Positions 18,564 through 28,617 of a stretch of 64,000 nucleotides of DNA are shown one piece after another (positions within the stretch are counted from its first letter, which is position 1; each line of letters opens with the position of its first letter). This stretch comes from JBBRZM01 sp963813635. GTDB taxonomy: Bacteria; Actinomycetota; Acidimicrobiia; IMCC26256; JBBRZM01. The stretch is taken from contig CAWEZO010000011.1 in NCBI GenBank assembly GCA_963813635.1, positions 1-64,000 on the forward strand. The letters run 5' to 3'. The notes below the pieces were generated by a model. The model had not been told where the DNA came from. It did not search any database and was given only the letters and a program-made list of their open reading frames with translations. Both the position numbers and the translations under genes were made by a program.

Positions 18564-19404
18564 ATGAGCACCGCAGCGTTCTTCGATCTCGACAAGACGA
18601 TCATCGCGAAGAGCTCGGTGCTCGCATTCGGCAAGCCGTTCTACCGCGAAGGACTGCTGTCACGACGCGTGATCGCCAAGAGCGTGTACGCGGCAAGTCG
18701 TCTACATGCTCGTCGGCGCCGATGAAGCGAAGATGGAGAAGTTGCGCGAGGCGATGCTCACCCTCACGAAGGGGTGGAACCGCAATCACATTGCGTCGAT
18801 CGTGCGCGAGACCCTTGACGATGTCGTCTCACCGATCATCTACGCAGAGGCGCTCGAGTTGTTCGACGAGCATCATGCTGCGGGACACACGGTGATCATC
18901 GTCTCGTCGTCGCCGCTCGAGGTCGTGCAGCCGCTCGCCGATTACCTCGGCGCCAACGACGTGATCGCGACCCGCGCCGAAGTTGACCATGACGGCAACT
19001 ACACCGGCCACCTGGCGTTCTACGCGTACGGCGAGCACAAGGCCGACGCGATGCGCGAGCTCGCAGCGCGCGAAGGAATCGATCTGGACGAGTCGTATGC
19101 GTACAGCGATTCGATCACCGACGCGCCGATGCTCGAGCTCGTCGGTCACCCGATCGCGGTCAACCCCGACAAGGAGCTCGCGAAGCTGGTGAAAGAACGG
19201 GAGTGGGAGCAACGCACGTTCGCGCGTCCCGTGCGCCTCCGCGATCGTGTGCCCGTGCCTCCGGCCGGCCCCACCATCGCCGTGAGCGGCGCGCTCGCGG
19301 CTGCCGGCGCGGGCGTGGCGGTGTGGTGGTGGCTCCGCAAGCGCGAGAACGGCACACGGCCCCGTTCCTTGCGGCGCGCCTCACGGATGCTCAGCCGATC
19401 ATGA
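18564..19404 (+). CDS. HAD-superfamily subfamily IB phosphatase (SerB-like), frameshifted
   Basis: Starts STAAFFDLDKTIIAKSS, with the DxDKT nucleophile motif. Motif II is VIIVSSSPLEVV and motif III is YAYSDSITDAPMLELVG. A single extra G at 18692-18693 breaks the frame between KSVYA and QVVYMLVGADEAK; removing it gives an exact-length match to family members. The C-terminus has one membrane helix (AAAGAGVAVWWWL) with a basic tail. It is divergent from the tad operon, its usual neighbour. Substrate unknown; possibly a phosphoserine or lysophospholipid phosphatase. Confidence 0.88.
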
Positions 19405-19492
19405 GCGCGACCGTGCCCGGCTCTCGGCCGGGCACGAGGAAGAGCTGTATGCGCCGAGGCGGGCCACGCGGACCACGCCAGCGGCGCTGCGA

Positions 19493-19567
19493 TCAGGCCT
19501 CGCGAACCTTCTTCGCGACCGCGATACCAAGACCGACGAGGATCAGCAGAATGAGCAACTTCTTCAT
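19493..19567 (-). CDS. 24-residue predicted membrane peptide
   Basis: Reads MKKLLILLILVGLGIAVAKK plus VREA. Two lysines are followed by a single hydrophobic helix and a basic tail, resembling the N-terminal part of DLW-39-like small actinobacterial proteins but lacking the DLW ending. A GGGAG ribosome site lies 9 nt upstream of ATG. It stands between the HAD phosphatase and tRNA-Sec. Too short for standard gene finders. Confidence 0.5.
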   Translation of the reverse strand: MKKLLILLILVGLGIAVAKKVREA

Positions 19568-19691
19568 GAGTGGAGTCTCCCTGGACGCTGTCGACGAGCT
19601 CAAGGCCGACTCTAGCCGGAACGACCGACGCAGGAAAGGTGTCCATCACCGGCACCATCGAGGTTTCGGGCGTCGTGCTAGACCGAGCGGC

Positions 19692-19782
19692 GGAGGTGAA
19701 CGGGGTCTGGTGGCCCCCCTCGTCTTCAAAACGAGCGGGACGGGCGATCCCCGTCCGGTGGGTTCGATTCCTGCCACCTCCG
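19692..19782 (+). tRNA. selC: tRNA-Sec (anticodon TCA)
   Basis: Acceptor GGAGGTG pairs with CACCTCC, G73 follows, and CCA is not encoded. The anticodon arm is CTCGT-CTTCAAA-ACGAG, giving TCA at 19726-19728, which reads UGA. An extended D arm (GGGGTC...GGCCCC) and a long variable arm (GGACGGG...CCCCGTCC) are present. The T arm is GTGGG-TTCGATT-CCTGC. Counting C19691 with G19782 would give an 8-bp acceptor. These are the hallmarks of bacterial selenocysteine tRNA. The selA and selB genes are at 43.6-46.8 kb in the same window. Confidence 0.96.
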
Positions 19783-19806
19783 CGAACGGAGGCAGGGTGC
19801 GTCAGC

Positions 19807-20595
19807 TCAGACCTTCGCGCGTCCTGCTTGAGCGCCGTGTCGATGCAGAGGCCTGCGGTCACGATCAGGCTGCGCAGCGGCTCCGCCACCGGGGCGGTGA
19901 ACTCGATCGCATAGTTGTCGGCGGTCGTGAAGATCGCCTTGCCGAAGCCTTCGAACGTCTTAGTGATGAGCGCCACCTCGTTGCCGTCAACATCCTCGAT
20001 ATGGAAATCCCATGCCCGCCAGTTCTTGGCGTGGATCGTGGCCAGTTCGTTGCCGCCGGCCGCCAACGCGAACCGCTTCTTGCCCATGACGTTCTTCTGG
20101 TGGATCGTGCCGATCTCGGCACCGTCGCCGTCCGTAATGACGAACTTCGACTTCATGATCTTGGCGGGGCGCGTGAGGCCGAGCACCGCCTTGCCGTTCA
20201 CGTCGCGGATCTCGAGCCGGTGGGTGAGGTACTGGTCGAGCCGCGAGAACAGGCGTACCGCCTTCTTGAGCTGCGTCTGGCCGATCTCCATGACCGCGCC
20301 GATCTGGTTGCCGTTCTGGTCGAACACGTCGTACTCGTTGGTGAGCTCGATCAGCTTCGCCTTCTGATTGACGACGAGGATGGGCTCGGTGAACAGCGTG
20401 CCGCCACCGGCAGCGTGTGGCTGGTCGATTCCCGCCTGCCGCGACAGCTGGTCCTTGACCTTCTCCGCGTCGGTCGCACCGGCAGGCGCGCTGGAACTTG
20501 CTCTGCGGCGCGGTGGGCGCCTGGGGATCGGGTGGTGGTGATGACGCCGCCGGCGCCGGCGGTGTGTTCGCGGGTGGAACGTCCTGCTCGGCCAT
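19807..20595 (-). CDS. LURP-one-related / scramblase-like family protein, frameshifted twice
   Basis: Pro/Ala-rich N-terminus, then a tubby-like fold: TLFTEPILVVNQKAKLIELT, YDVFDQNGNQIGAVMEIG, RLEIRDVNGKAVLGLTRP, followed by repeated similar strands and a C-terminal helix ending TALKQDA. The frame changes near 20490-20505 (one base). At 19816-19821 one extra GC unit abolishes the natural stop; removing it ends the protein DAKV at 19807. Without that correction the frame runs antisense through tRNA-Sec. Phospholipid-binding or scramblase activity is only inferred from the fold. Confidence 0.78.
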
Positions 20596-20664
20596 GCTGC
20601 ACTCCCGATCGCCGCGGTCACGCAGACGCTATCGCCGAAACGAGGGCCTTCGATCCGTCGCTTG

Positions 20665-20787
20665 TCAACCCACCTTCGGCTGTTTGATCGTGCGCCAGGT
20701 ATCGAAGATCGTCGAACAGAAGTGGAAGTCCGTCACCGGCAGCTCGCACCTGATCAAGCCACCGCGACGTCCGGCGCCGCCCACCAC
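20665..20787 (-). CDS. Possible 40-residue protein
   Basis: GTG-initiated frame ending LPVTDFHFCSTIFDTWRTIK plus QPKVG. Third codon positions are mostly G/C and residue use is not that of a shadow frame, so a real small gene is plausible. No family was recognised. It lies between the sigma-factor and LURP-one genes on the same strand. A different frame (20618-20800) competes. Confidence 0.3.
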   Translation of the reverse strand: MVGGAGRRGGLIRCELPVTDFHFCSTIFDTWRTIKQPKVG

Positions 20788-20869
20788 AGCGTTTGTGCAA
20801 TCGGGGTACCTCTGGGGGCCACTTTTGAACAAACGGGGGTGGGCCGGGGCGTTCCCGGAAGCTGTGGCT

Positions 20870-21808
20870 CTAGACGGCCAGCAGGTCGCGGGCGCCCGTG
20901 TCGGCGGACGGGTGGCGCAGCTTCGACATCGCCCGGGCCTCGATCTGACGGATGCGCTCCCGGGTGAGGTTGAAGTATTCGCCCACCTCCTCGAGCGTGC
21001 GGGGCTCGCCGCGGTCGAGGCCGAAGCGCAACGCCAGGATCTGGCGCTCGCGCTCGTCGAGCGGGGCCAGCAGCTTCTCGATCTCGGCGGGCAGCAACGC
21101 GGTGGCCGCGACCTCGAACGGCGACTCCGCGGAACGGTCCTCCACGATGTCGCCGAGCTCGGCGTCGCCGTCTTCACGCAACGGCTCCGACAGTGAGAGC
21201 GGCTCGGCCGCGAAGCGCAACGCTTCGGTGACCTTGTCTTCGGGCATCTCGACTTCTGCCGAGAGCTCGGCGAGCGTCGCCGGCCGGCCGAGCTTCAACT
21301 CCAGGCGCGAGCGGGCCTTTTGCAGACGGGCGAGCGTGTCACCCGCGTGCACCGGCAGCCGAATGGTGCGCCCGGTGTTGGCGATGCCGCGCGTGATCGC
21401 TTGGCGGATCCACCAAGTCGCGTACGTCGAGAACTTGAAGCCCTTGCGCCAATCGAACTTCTCGACCGCGTGCATCAGGCCGAGGTTGCCCTCCTGGATG
21501 AGGTCGAGCAGCGGCAGCCCCGACGCCTGGTACTTCTTGGCGATCGATACGACGAGGCGAAGGTTGGACTGCACGAAGGTGCGCTGCGCCTCGTCGCCTT
21601 CGCGGGCGACTCGCCGGAGCTCCCGCTTTTTGGCCGGGGTGAGGGCCTTGCCCCCCTCGAGCAGACCTTCACGAGCGGTGTTGCCACCCTCGATCTGCTG
21701 CGCCAGGCGGACTTCGTCGTCCTTGGTGAGCAGTGGATACTGCCCGATGTCAGTCAAATAGAGCCGGACGAGATCTTCCTCATCGCGCTCAACACGCTCT
21801 TTCGCCAC
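20870..21808 (-). CDS. RNA polymerase sigma-70 factor, primary-like (group 1/2)
   Basis: 312 residues. Region 1.2 is DLVRLYLTDIGQYPLLTKDD, region 2 is NLRLVVSIAKKYQASGLPLL followed by DLIQEGNLGLM and FSTYATWWIRQAI, region 3 follows, and region 4.2 is RTLEEVGEYFNLTRERIRQI with EARAMSKLRHP. The long 1.1 domain of the housekeeping factor is absent, so a SigB/HrdB-like group 2 factor is likely. GTG start follows GGAAGGG. Confidence 0.92.
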   Translation of the reverse strand: MAKERVERDEEDLVRLYLTDIGQYPLLTKDDEVRLAQQIEGGNTAREGLLEGGKALTPAKKRELRRVAREGDEAQRTFVQSNLRLVVSIAKKYQASGLPLLDLIQEGNLGLMHAVEKFDWRKGFKFSTYATWWIRQAITRGIANTGRTIRLPVHAGDTLARLQKARSRLELKLGRPATLAELSAEVEMPEDKVTEALRFAAEPLSLSEPLREDGDAELGDIVEDRSAESPFEVAATALLPAEIEKLLAPLDERERQILALRFGLDRGEPRTLEEVGEYFNLTRERIRQIEARAMSKLRHPSADTGARDLLAV

Positions 21809-22016
21809 GCAAAGCCCTTCCGAAGTGCCGACCTGTCGTACAACGCGACGGGCTGAGGTGAGTGTTCCGGCCTGCGTCGTTGCACGTCAGGATACCGGCC
21901 TCGTCAAGGTGAGCGGCAACGGACTTGGGTTTCTTTGCGACCGGCGAATCGGGCGGCCCGGCCCCCTTCGGTCCGTTCCGGCGCCGGAGGGACCTCGGGC
22001 GGGACCTCGGTCGAAA

Positions 22017-22925
22017 TCACCGCCTCCGGGTCGGTAGGTCCGCTTCGAGCGGACGGCGGGGGGTGAGCTCGGAGATCCCGATGCCGGCGAGGATCACCGC
22101 CGCGCCGAAGAGCTGCAGTGCGTCCAGCCGGTCGCCGTGGAGGTAGCCGAACAGGCCGCCGAAGACCGGCTCGAACAAGAGGATGAGCGCGGTCCGGCTC
22201 GGGCTCAGCCGTCGTTGGGCGAAGAGCTGCAGGCTCAGCCCGACCGATGAGCACATGATCCCGGTGAACGCGGCCGCGAACAACGCGAGCGCAGTGAGCG
22301 TGCCGAACCCCGCGGCACCGGTCGCGGGCATCGCGATCACGGTGACGACCGCGAGTTGCACGCCGGTCAGGGGAATCGCACCGAGGCGGTTGACGTACGC
22401 GCCCTGGTAGACGATCCACAGCGCGAAGACCAGCGCGCAGCCGAGCTCCAGCGCTTCACCCTTCCCGAGCTCGACGCTCGCGCCGGTCAACAAGTAGAGC
22501 CCGATCGTCGCGACGATGACGCCGAGTAGCACACCGCGCGGCGGAAGGCGCCGGCGCACGATCGCTTCGACGACCGGCGTGAAGGCGACGTAGAGGCCGG
22601 TGATGAACGCCGAGCTCGACGCCGAGGTGTACTGCAACCCGACGGTCTGCAACGCATAGCCACCGAAGAGCAGGATCCCGGCGAGCAAGCCAACGCGCGC
22701 GAGCAGACGTCGATCGACGTCATCACGGCGGGAAATTCGCACTGCAAACGGCGCCAACGCAACCGCGGCAATCCCGAAGCGCAGTAGCAGATACGCCATC
22801 GGGGTGACGTCTTTCACCGCGTCTTGCACGAGCACGAATGTCGAGCCGAAGAACAACGCGGCAAGCACTAACGCGCCTTCGGGCGCGAAACGACGCTCGG
22901 CAAGCGAAAGAGGCACCGCTCTCAC
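22017..22925 (-). CDS. EamA/DMT-family transporter
   Basis: 302 residues with about ten hydrophobic helices in two EamA repeats. The first begins ALVLAALFFGSTFVLVQDAV and the second contains ILLFEPVFGGLFGYLHGDRL. DMT exporters move amino acids or metabolites across the inner membrane; the substrate is unpredictable. It lies 16 bp downstream of nadE, so the two may be co-transcribed. A short GTG frame (22020-21904) overlapping its stop was not accepted as a gene. Confidence 0.88.
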   Translation of the reverse strand: MRAVPLSLAERRFAPEGALVLAALFFGSTFVLVQDAVKDVTPMAYLLLRFGIAAVALAPFAVRISRRDDVDRRLLARVGLLAGILLFGGYALQTVGLQYTSASSSAFITGLYVAFTPVVEAIVRRRLPPRGVLLGVIVATIGLYLLTGASVELGKGEALELGCALVFALWIVYQGAYVNRLGAIPLTGVQLAVVTVIAMPATGAAGFGTLTALALFAAAFTGIMCSSVGLSLQLFAQRRLSPSRTALILLFEPVFGGLFGYLHGDRLDALQLFGAAVILAGIGISELTPRRPLEADLPTRRR

Positions 22926-22941
22926 GGAGAACTGACGCGCG

Positions 22942-24663
22942 TCAGCCGGGCCAGCTGTTGGTGATCGGCAACCGACGGTCTTTGCCGAATGCCTTCGGCG
23001 AGACCCGGATACCGGGTGCCGACTGACGGCGCTTGTACTCGTTGTGGTCGACCATCGCTGCCACCCGGCGAACGGTGTCGGGGTCGTGGCCCTCGTCGAT
23101 CAGCTCGGCCACCGAACGGTCGCCTTCGACGTACCCGGCGAGGATCGGATCGAGCGCGGCGTAATCGGGCAACGAGTCGCTGTCGCGCTGGTCGGGACGC
23201 AGCTCCGCGCTGGGCGGCTTCTCGAGCACCGACTCCGGGATGATCTCGCGTCCTGCTCGTTCGTTGCGGTCACGCGCCAACGCATAGACGAGCATCTTGG
23301 GCACGTCCTTGATCACGGCGAACCCGCCGGCCATGTCGCCGTACAGCGTGGAGTAGCCGGTCGCGAGCTCGCTCTTGTTCCCGGTGGTGAGCACCATCCA
23401 ACCGAACTTGTTCGACAGGCTCATGACAATCGTGCCCCGGATTCGCGCCTGAAGATTCTCCTCCGCGATTCCCGACACCGTCGCGTCCTTGCCAGAGGCG
23501 GCGAACGGATCGGCGAGCATGTCGAGCAACGCCGCATGCCCCGCCTCGATCGGAATCGTCAGGGTGTGGATACCGAGATTCGCGGCCAGATGCTCGGAAT
23601 CGTGGATGCTGCTCTCGCTCGAGAACCGCGACGGCATGAGGACGCCGGTCACATGGTCGGGGCCGAGCGCATCGGCCGCGATCGCGGCCACCAACGCCGA
23701 GTCGATGCCACCCGAGAGCCCCAGCAGCACGTCACTGAAGCCGTTCTTGTGGACGTAATCATGGGTGCCCAGCACGAGCGCCTCGTAGACCTCGCGTACC
23801 GGCGGGAGCAGCGGCTCGAGCCTGGGACGCGCCAGCCGCTCGCCGAGGTGCGCTTCGCTCACCTTCACTTCGGGAAGCGGTGCGACGCTGACCGCACGCG
23901 GCTCGCGCAGCCGGCGCCGCGATGCCGCCGGCACCTCGAGCTCGACGACGAGCAGGTCTTCGGCGAACTCGACCGCGCGGGCAAGCAGCCGGCCATCGCC
24001 GTCGAACACCATCGACGCGCCGTCGAAGACCAGCTCGTCCTGGCCTCCGATGAGATTGACGTAGAGGAGCGGGACGCCGGCGTCGGCAGCTCGCGTTGCC
24101 AGCATCCGCTCGCGTTCACGCACCCGGCCGGCGTAGTACGGGGATGCGTTGATGTTGACGACCAGCTCGGCGCCCGCGGCCGCCTGGGTGATGACCGGCC
24201 CGGTCGGGCTCCACGCGTCCTCGCAGATCGACAGCGCGACACGTGCACCGCCGATCACGAAGACAGGACCATCGACGGTCGATGGCACAAAGTACCGCTG
24301 CTCATCGAACACGGCGTAGTTGGGAAGGAGCTGCTTGCGGTACACCCCGAGCACGCGCCCGTCAGCGCACGCGGCCGCGGCATTGAAGAGCGGAGGTCCT
24401 GCCTCGGGGAAGCCGATCACCGCGACCGCTCGCCCCGTCCGCGCCGCGAGCTTCCCGAGCGTCTCGTTGCACTGCTCGACGAACGACGGCCGCAGCAACA
24501 GGTCCTCGGGCGGGTAGCCGCTGACGGCGAGCTCGGGAAACGCCACCAGATCGCACTCGGCGTCTTCGGCACGCTGGTAGGTCGCGAGAATTCGCGTGGC
24601 ATTGCCTTCGAGATCGCCGACAACAAGGTTCAGCTGCGCAGCTGCGACACGGAGCCGAGGCAT
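22942..24663 (-). CDS. nadE: Glutamine-dependent NAD+ synthetase
   Basis: 573 residues in two domains. The N-terminal nitrilase-type glutaminase (1-~270) has its catalytic cysteine in ALSICEDAWSP. The C-terminal synthetase (~290-573) has the PP-loop GLSGGIDSALVAAIA. It converts deamido-NAD+ to NAD+ using glutamine. ATG at 24663 starts MPRLRVAAAQLN; GTG at 24669 is an alternative. Intact. Divergent from glnE. Confidence 0.94.
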   Translation of the reverse strand: MPRLRVAAAQLNLVVGDLEGNATRILATYQRAEDAECDLVAFPELAVSGYPPEDLLLRPSFVEQCNETLGKLAARTGRAVAVIGFPEAGPPLFNAAAACADGRVLGVYRKQLLPNYAVFDEQRYFVPSTVDGPVFVIGGARVALSICEDAWSPTGPVITQAAAGAELVVNINASPYYAGRVRERERMLATRAADAGVPLLYVNLIGGQDELVFDGASMVFDGDGRLLARAVEFAEDLLVVELEVPAASRRRLREPRAVSVAPLPEVKVSEAHLGERLARPRLEPLLPPVREVYEALVLGTHDYVHKNGFSDVLLGLSGGIDSALVAAIAADALGPDHVTGVLMPSRFSSESSIHDSEHLAANLGIHTLTIPIEAGHAALLDMLADPFAASGKDATVSGIAEENLQARIRGTIVMSLSNKFGWMVLTTGNKSELATGYSTLYGDMAGGFAVIKDVPKMLVYALARDRNERAGREIIPESVLEKPPSAELRPDQRDSDSLPDYAALDPILAGYVEGDRSVAELIDEGHDPDTVRRVAAMVDHNEYKRRQSAPGIRVSPKAFGKDRRLPITNSWPG

Positions 24664-24725
24664 GGTCACAGCCTAAGTCTTCGGTCACGTCCGCTCGACG
24701 TGAAGTTCTCACAAATCGCGTGGGC

Positions 24726-27561
24726 ATGGAGGCAGCGTGCGACACTTCCGCCGTGAGTGAACGTCGGGATCCCTCGGCGGTGTTGCAGACACCGCGGGTC
24801 GTCGCCGCGCTCGACGCGTCGGCAGACGCGGTCACCGCGCGCGGCGCGCTGAGTCGCATCCTGGAATCGCACCCCGAGCTTTCGGAACCGCTCGTCGGGG
24901 AACGGCTGCTGCGCGACGGCCTGATCGCCATCACCGCGGTGTCCCGTTCGCTCGCTGCTGCCATCGTTTCCGACGCCGAGCTCGTGATCCCGCTGCGCGA
25001 CGAGAAAGGGTTCCACCGTGAGCAGTCGCTCGAGGAATATCGCGCCGCGTCGATCGTCGCGGCGCCGCACGACCGCGACAACGCCGAAGCTCGGCGCGCG
25101 CTCCGCCGTTGGAAGCGGCGCGAGCTGTTGCGCACCGCGGCCCGCGACCTCCTGACCGTCGCCGATCTTCCCGCTGTCGGTCGTGAGCTCGCCGGATTGG
25201 CACAGGCATGTCTCGAGCGCGCGGTCGGCCTCGCCGCACCCGATGTGCCGTTCGCCATCATCGGGATGGGCAAGCTCGGCGGGTCGGAGCTCAATTACGC
25301 GAGCGACGTCGACGTGCTCTTCGTGCACGAAGGAGACGCGGAGGTGGCCGAGCATGTGGCCCGCGCCATCCTCGGCGTGATGACCGAGCCGACGGCTGAC
25401 GGGATCGTCTTTCGCACCGACGCCGACTTGCGTCCCGAGGGACGCTCCGGGCCGCTCAGCCGCAGTCTCGACAGCTACGGCGCGTACTACGACCGATGGG
25501 CGCGAACGTGGGAGTTCCAGGCGTTGCTGAAGGCACGACCCGTGGGCGGCGACGCGAACCTCGCCGACCGGTTTCTCGCGCTGGTCGCGCCGTATGTCTG
25601 GCCGGACGCGCTCGATCCCGACGCGGTGCGCGAGGTCCGCGCGATGAAGGCGCGCGCGGAGGCGGAGACGCGCAAGAAGGGTTTGACCGAACGCGAGTTG
25701 AAGCGCGGCCGGGGCGGGATCCGCGACATCGAGTTCGCCGTGCAGCTGCTGCAACTCGTGCACGGCCGTCACGATCAGTCGGTGCGGTCGCGCAACACGC
25801 TTGAAGCGCTCGGTCAACTCGCGGCTGCGGGCTACGTCGAGCCGGCTGACGCGACGCGACTCGACCGCTCGTACCAGTTCCTCCGGACGGTCGAGCACCG
25901 CCTCCAGCTGCATGACGAGCAGCAGACGCACACCGTGCCATCAGACGTCGCGACGCGCACACGTTTGGCCCGGACGCTCGGATATCGAGATCGCCCCGCT
26001 AGCAGCGCGCTCGAGCAGTTCGACGAAGCCGCTCGCGCGAACCAGGCGCTCGTGCGCTCCATTCACGAGCGCCTGTTCTTCGCACCACTGCTCGACACCC
26101 TCGCGGGCGCGGGGGCGCTCCCTGCAGAAGCAGTCGAGGAGCGACTGGCCGCGTTCGGGTTCGTCGATGTGGCGCGCACCCGCGATGCGCTGCTCGAGCT
26201 CACGCAGGGCCTGACGCGCCGTTCCAAGCTCATGCAACAGCTCTTGCCGATCATCCTCGAGTGGCTGTCGACGACGCCGGACCCCGACCTCGGCCTGCTC
26301 CAGCTCCGGCGGCTGGCCGAGGGCCCGGCTCGTTCGGCTGCACTCGCGACGACCTTCCGTGAGTCACCGGGCGCGGCTGAGAGAACGTGTCGCCTCCTGG
26401 GTGCGAGCCGCCTCCTCGGCGACGGGCTGCGCCGGCAGCCCGACTTCGTCGACGCGCTCTCCGACGACGAGCTGCTCGCGCACGAGAAATCACTCGACGA
26501 GCTCGTCGAGGAGGCTTCGAGCACATTGACGTGGCGAGCCGGCACCGACGCGCGTCGAGAAGGACTCCGTCGCTTCAAGCGCCGCGAGCTGTTGCGCGTC
26601 GCGGCGCGGCGACATCCTCGGTTTCGCCGACATCGAAGCGACCGAGCGCGAGCTCGCCGCGCTCGCCGATGCCTGCCTCGAGGTCGCGCTCCGGAGCTTG
26701 GAGCCACAGCTCCCCTTCGCGGTGATCGGCATGGGCCGTTTGGGTGGCGGCGAGCTCTCGTATGCCTCCGACATCGACGTGTTGTTCGTCTACGAGGGAA
26801 ACGGCGCCACGGCGTTCGACATGGCCGAGCGCACCGCGACCGACTTGATGCGCGAGATCGGTGCGACCACCGCGGAGGGCCAAACGTTTCGGATCGATCC
26901 CAACCTCCGGCCCGAAGGCAAGCAGGGACCGCTCGCACGCTCGCTCGATGGGTACCGCACGTACTACGAGCGGTGGGCGTTGACGTGGGAGTTCCAGGCA
27001 TTGCTCAAGGCGACGCCCGTCGCCGGCGATCGCGAGCTCGGGGAGCGGTTCTGCACGCTGATCGAGCCGTTCGTGTACCGCGACCCATTCCCAGAAGACG
27101 CCGTGCGCGAAGTGCGGCGTATGAAGGCACGGATCGAGCGCGAGCGCATCCCACCCGGCGAAGACCCGCAGTTTCACTTGAAGCTCGGCCGCGGCTCACT
27201 TTCCGACGTGGAGTTCACCGTGCAGCTGCTCCAGCTCGAGCACGGCCATGCGCACCCCGAGTTGCGCGTCGCGTCGACGATGAGCGCGCTGCGTACGTTG
27301 CGTGACGCCGCGTTGCTCGACGGCCAGGACGCGAGCGCGCTCGAGGACGCATACCGGTTCTGCGAACGGGCGCGCAACGCTCGATACTTGCTCCTCGGTT
27401 CACCGGGCGACGCGCTCCCTGGTGGCGACGACGCCGAGCGGCTCGCGCGCCTCTTGGGTTACGTACATCGACCACACGCGACCCTGCGCGACGACTACAG
27501 ACGGGTCACCCGCCGCGCCCGGCGCGTGGTGGAGCGCGTGTTCTACGGCGCGGACGAATAG
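24726..27561 (+). CDS. glnE: Glutamine synthetase adenylyltransferase/deadenylase, frameshifted
   Basis: Bifunctional enzyme that adds and removes AMP on the glutamine synthetase tyrosine. It carries two nucleotidyltransferase domains: GMGKLGGSELNYASDVD (residue ~180) and GMGRLGGGELSYASDID (near 26730-26790). Each is followed by a conserved GlnE helical segment (RTWEFQALLKARPVGG and LTWEFQALLKATPVAG). One extra base at ~26608 (GCGCGGCG for GCGCGCG) breaks the frame just before the C-terminal domain. The start is ambiguous: ATG 24726, GTG 24720 or GTG 24753. Its target GlnA is encoded at 32.4-33.9 kb. Confidence 0.92.
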
Positions 27562-27606
27562 CCGGCTTTTCGTCAAGCCCGGCGCCCCGGGCGTCGATAA
27601 AAGACC

Positions 27607-28575
27607 GTGCCACGCCTACGCTCGCTCGTTCTCATCGTCGCGGCCATAACGCTGCTGTCAGCCGGCTGCGGCCTCGCAGCCGCGCCGGTGCAGGGTGCCT
27701 CGTCACCCCTCCCGACCATCAACGAGGACTGGGCCGACTCGACGCTCCTCGCCGCTCGGGGCCACTACTACACGTACTCCACCGCCAACGGTCACGGCCA
27801 TGTCCCGGTCGCGGTCTCGAGCAACTTCGCGCGAGTATCAGATCCGCGGCGACGCGCTTCCGAACCGGCCCTGGTGGTCGACCGACGGTCCGTGGGCGCC
27901 GACGGTCATCCAGGTCGGCGACCACTTCGTCATGTGGTACACGACGACCTATGACCCGAACGGGACGGCGTGCATCACGAGCGCCGTGAGCGCCAACCCG
28001 CAGGGACCGTTCGTCGATAACAGCAGCGTGCCCCTCATCTGTGGTGGTCCCGCCGCGTCGATCGATCCGGACGTGTTCACCGGCCTCGATGGCGCGCACT
28101 ACGTCACCTGGAAGCACACCTACGACGGTGTCTCACCCAACAGCATCAACAGCGCCCGGCTCTCCCCGGACGCGCGCTCGATCGACTGGTCGACCGCAAC
28201 TCGCTTGATGGTGCCGCAGCGCGGCTGGGAAGGCGCGAACGCGGAGAACCCGACCATGCTCGTCACGCTCGGCGGCTACTGGCTCTTCTACTCGGGTAAC
28301 GAGTGGTACACGGACCGCTACGCGGTCGGCGTACAACGATGCGACGGCCCGCTCGGGCCGTGCCATCCGGTCTACGACGGACCGGTGCTCGCGTCCCGCG
28401 GCTTCATGCGAGGGCCGGGTGGACCCTCGCTGGTGTTCCTACCGCCGTACGGCGCACTGTTCATGACCTTCCACGCCTGGACCTATCCGAAGATCGGCTA
28501 CCCGGCGGGCGGCGCGCGCGCAAGATGTTCATCCTGCCGGTGACGTTCCCCCACGGCACGCCCGTCGTCGGCTAG
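27607..28575 (+). CDS. GH43-like (arabinanase/xylosidase) lipoprotein, frameshifted twice
   Basis: Signal peptide VPRLRSLVLIVAAITLLSAG then Cys, a good lipobox (LSAGC). The mature part has a five-bladed propeller pattern: WADSTLLAARGHYYTYST, PTVIQVGDHFVMWYT, SIDPDVFTGLDGAHYVTWKH, ENPTMLVTLGGYWLFYSGN and a late GGPSLV repeat. Frames must be joined near 27829-27833 (one base) and 28511-28522 (one GC unit in GCGCGCGC), giving a natural end ARKMFILPVTFPHG. Likely acts on cell-surface arabinan or xylan. Convergent with a sugar ABC importer. Confidence 0.75.
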
Positions 28576-28617
28576 CTCCGCGATGACGATCGGTGCGACT
28601 ACTGTCCGATCAACTTC

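Noticed and set aside
19203..20687. Long plus-strand frame spanning tRNA-Sec and the LURP gene
   Set aside because: Antisense composition; it runs through the tRNA and opposite conserved LURP-one sequence.
21861..22020. Short GTG frame overlapping the EamA stop
   Set aside because: 38 codons, Pro/Glu/Arg-rich, no conserved feature; reading on would need another frameshift with no target protein.
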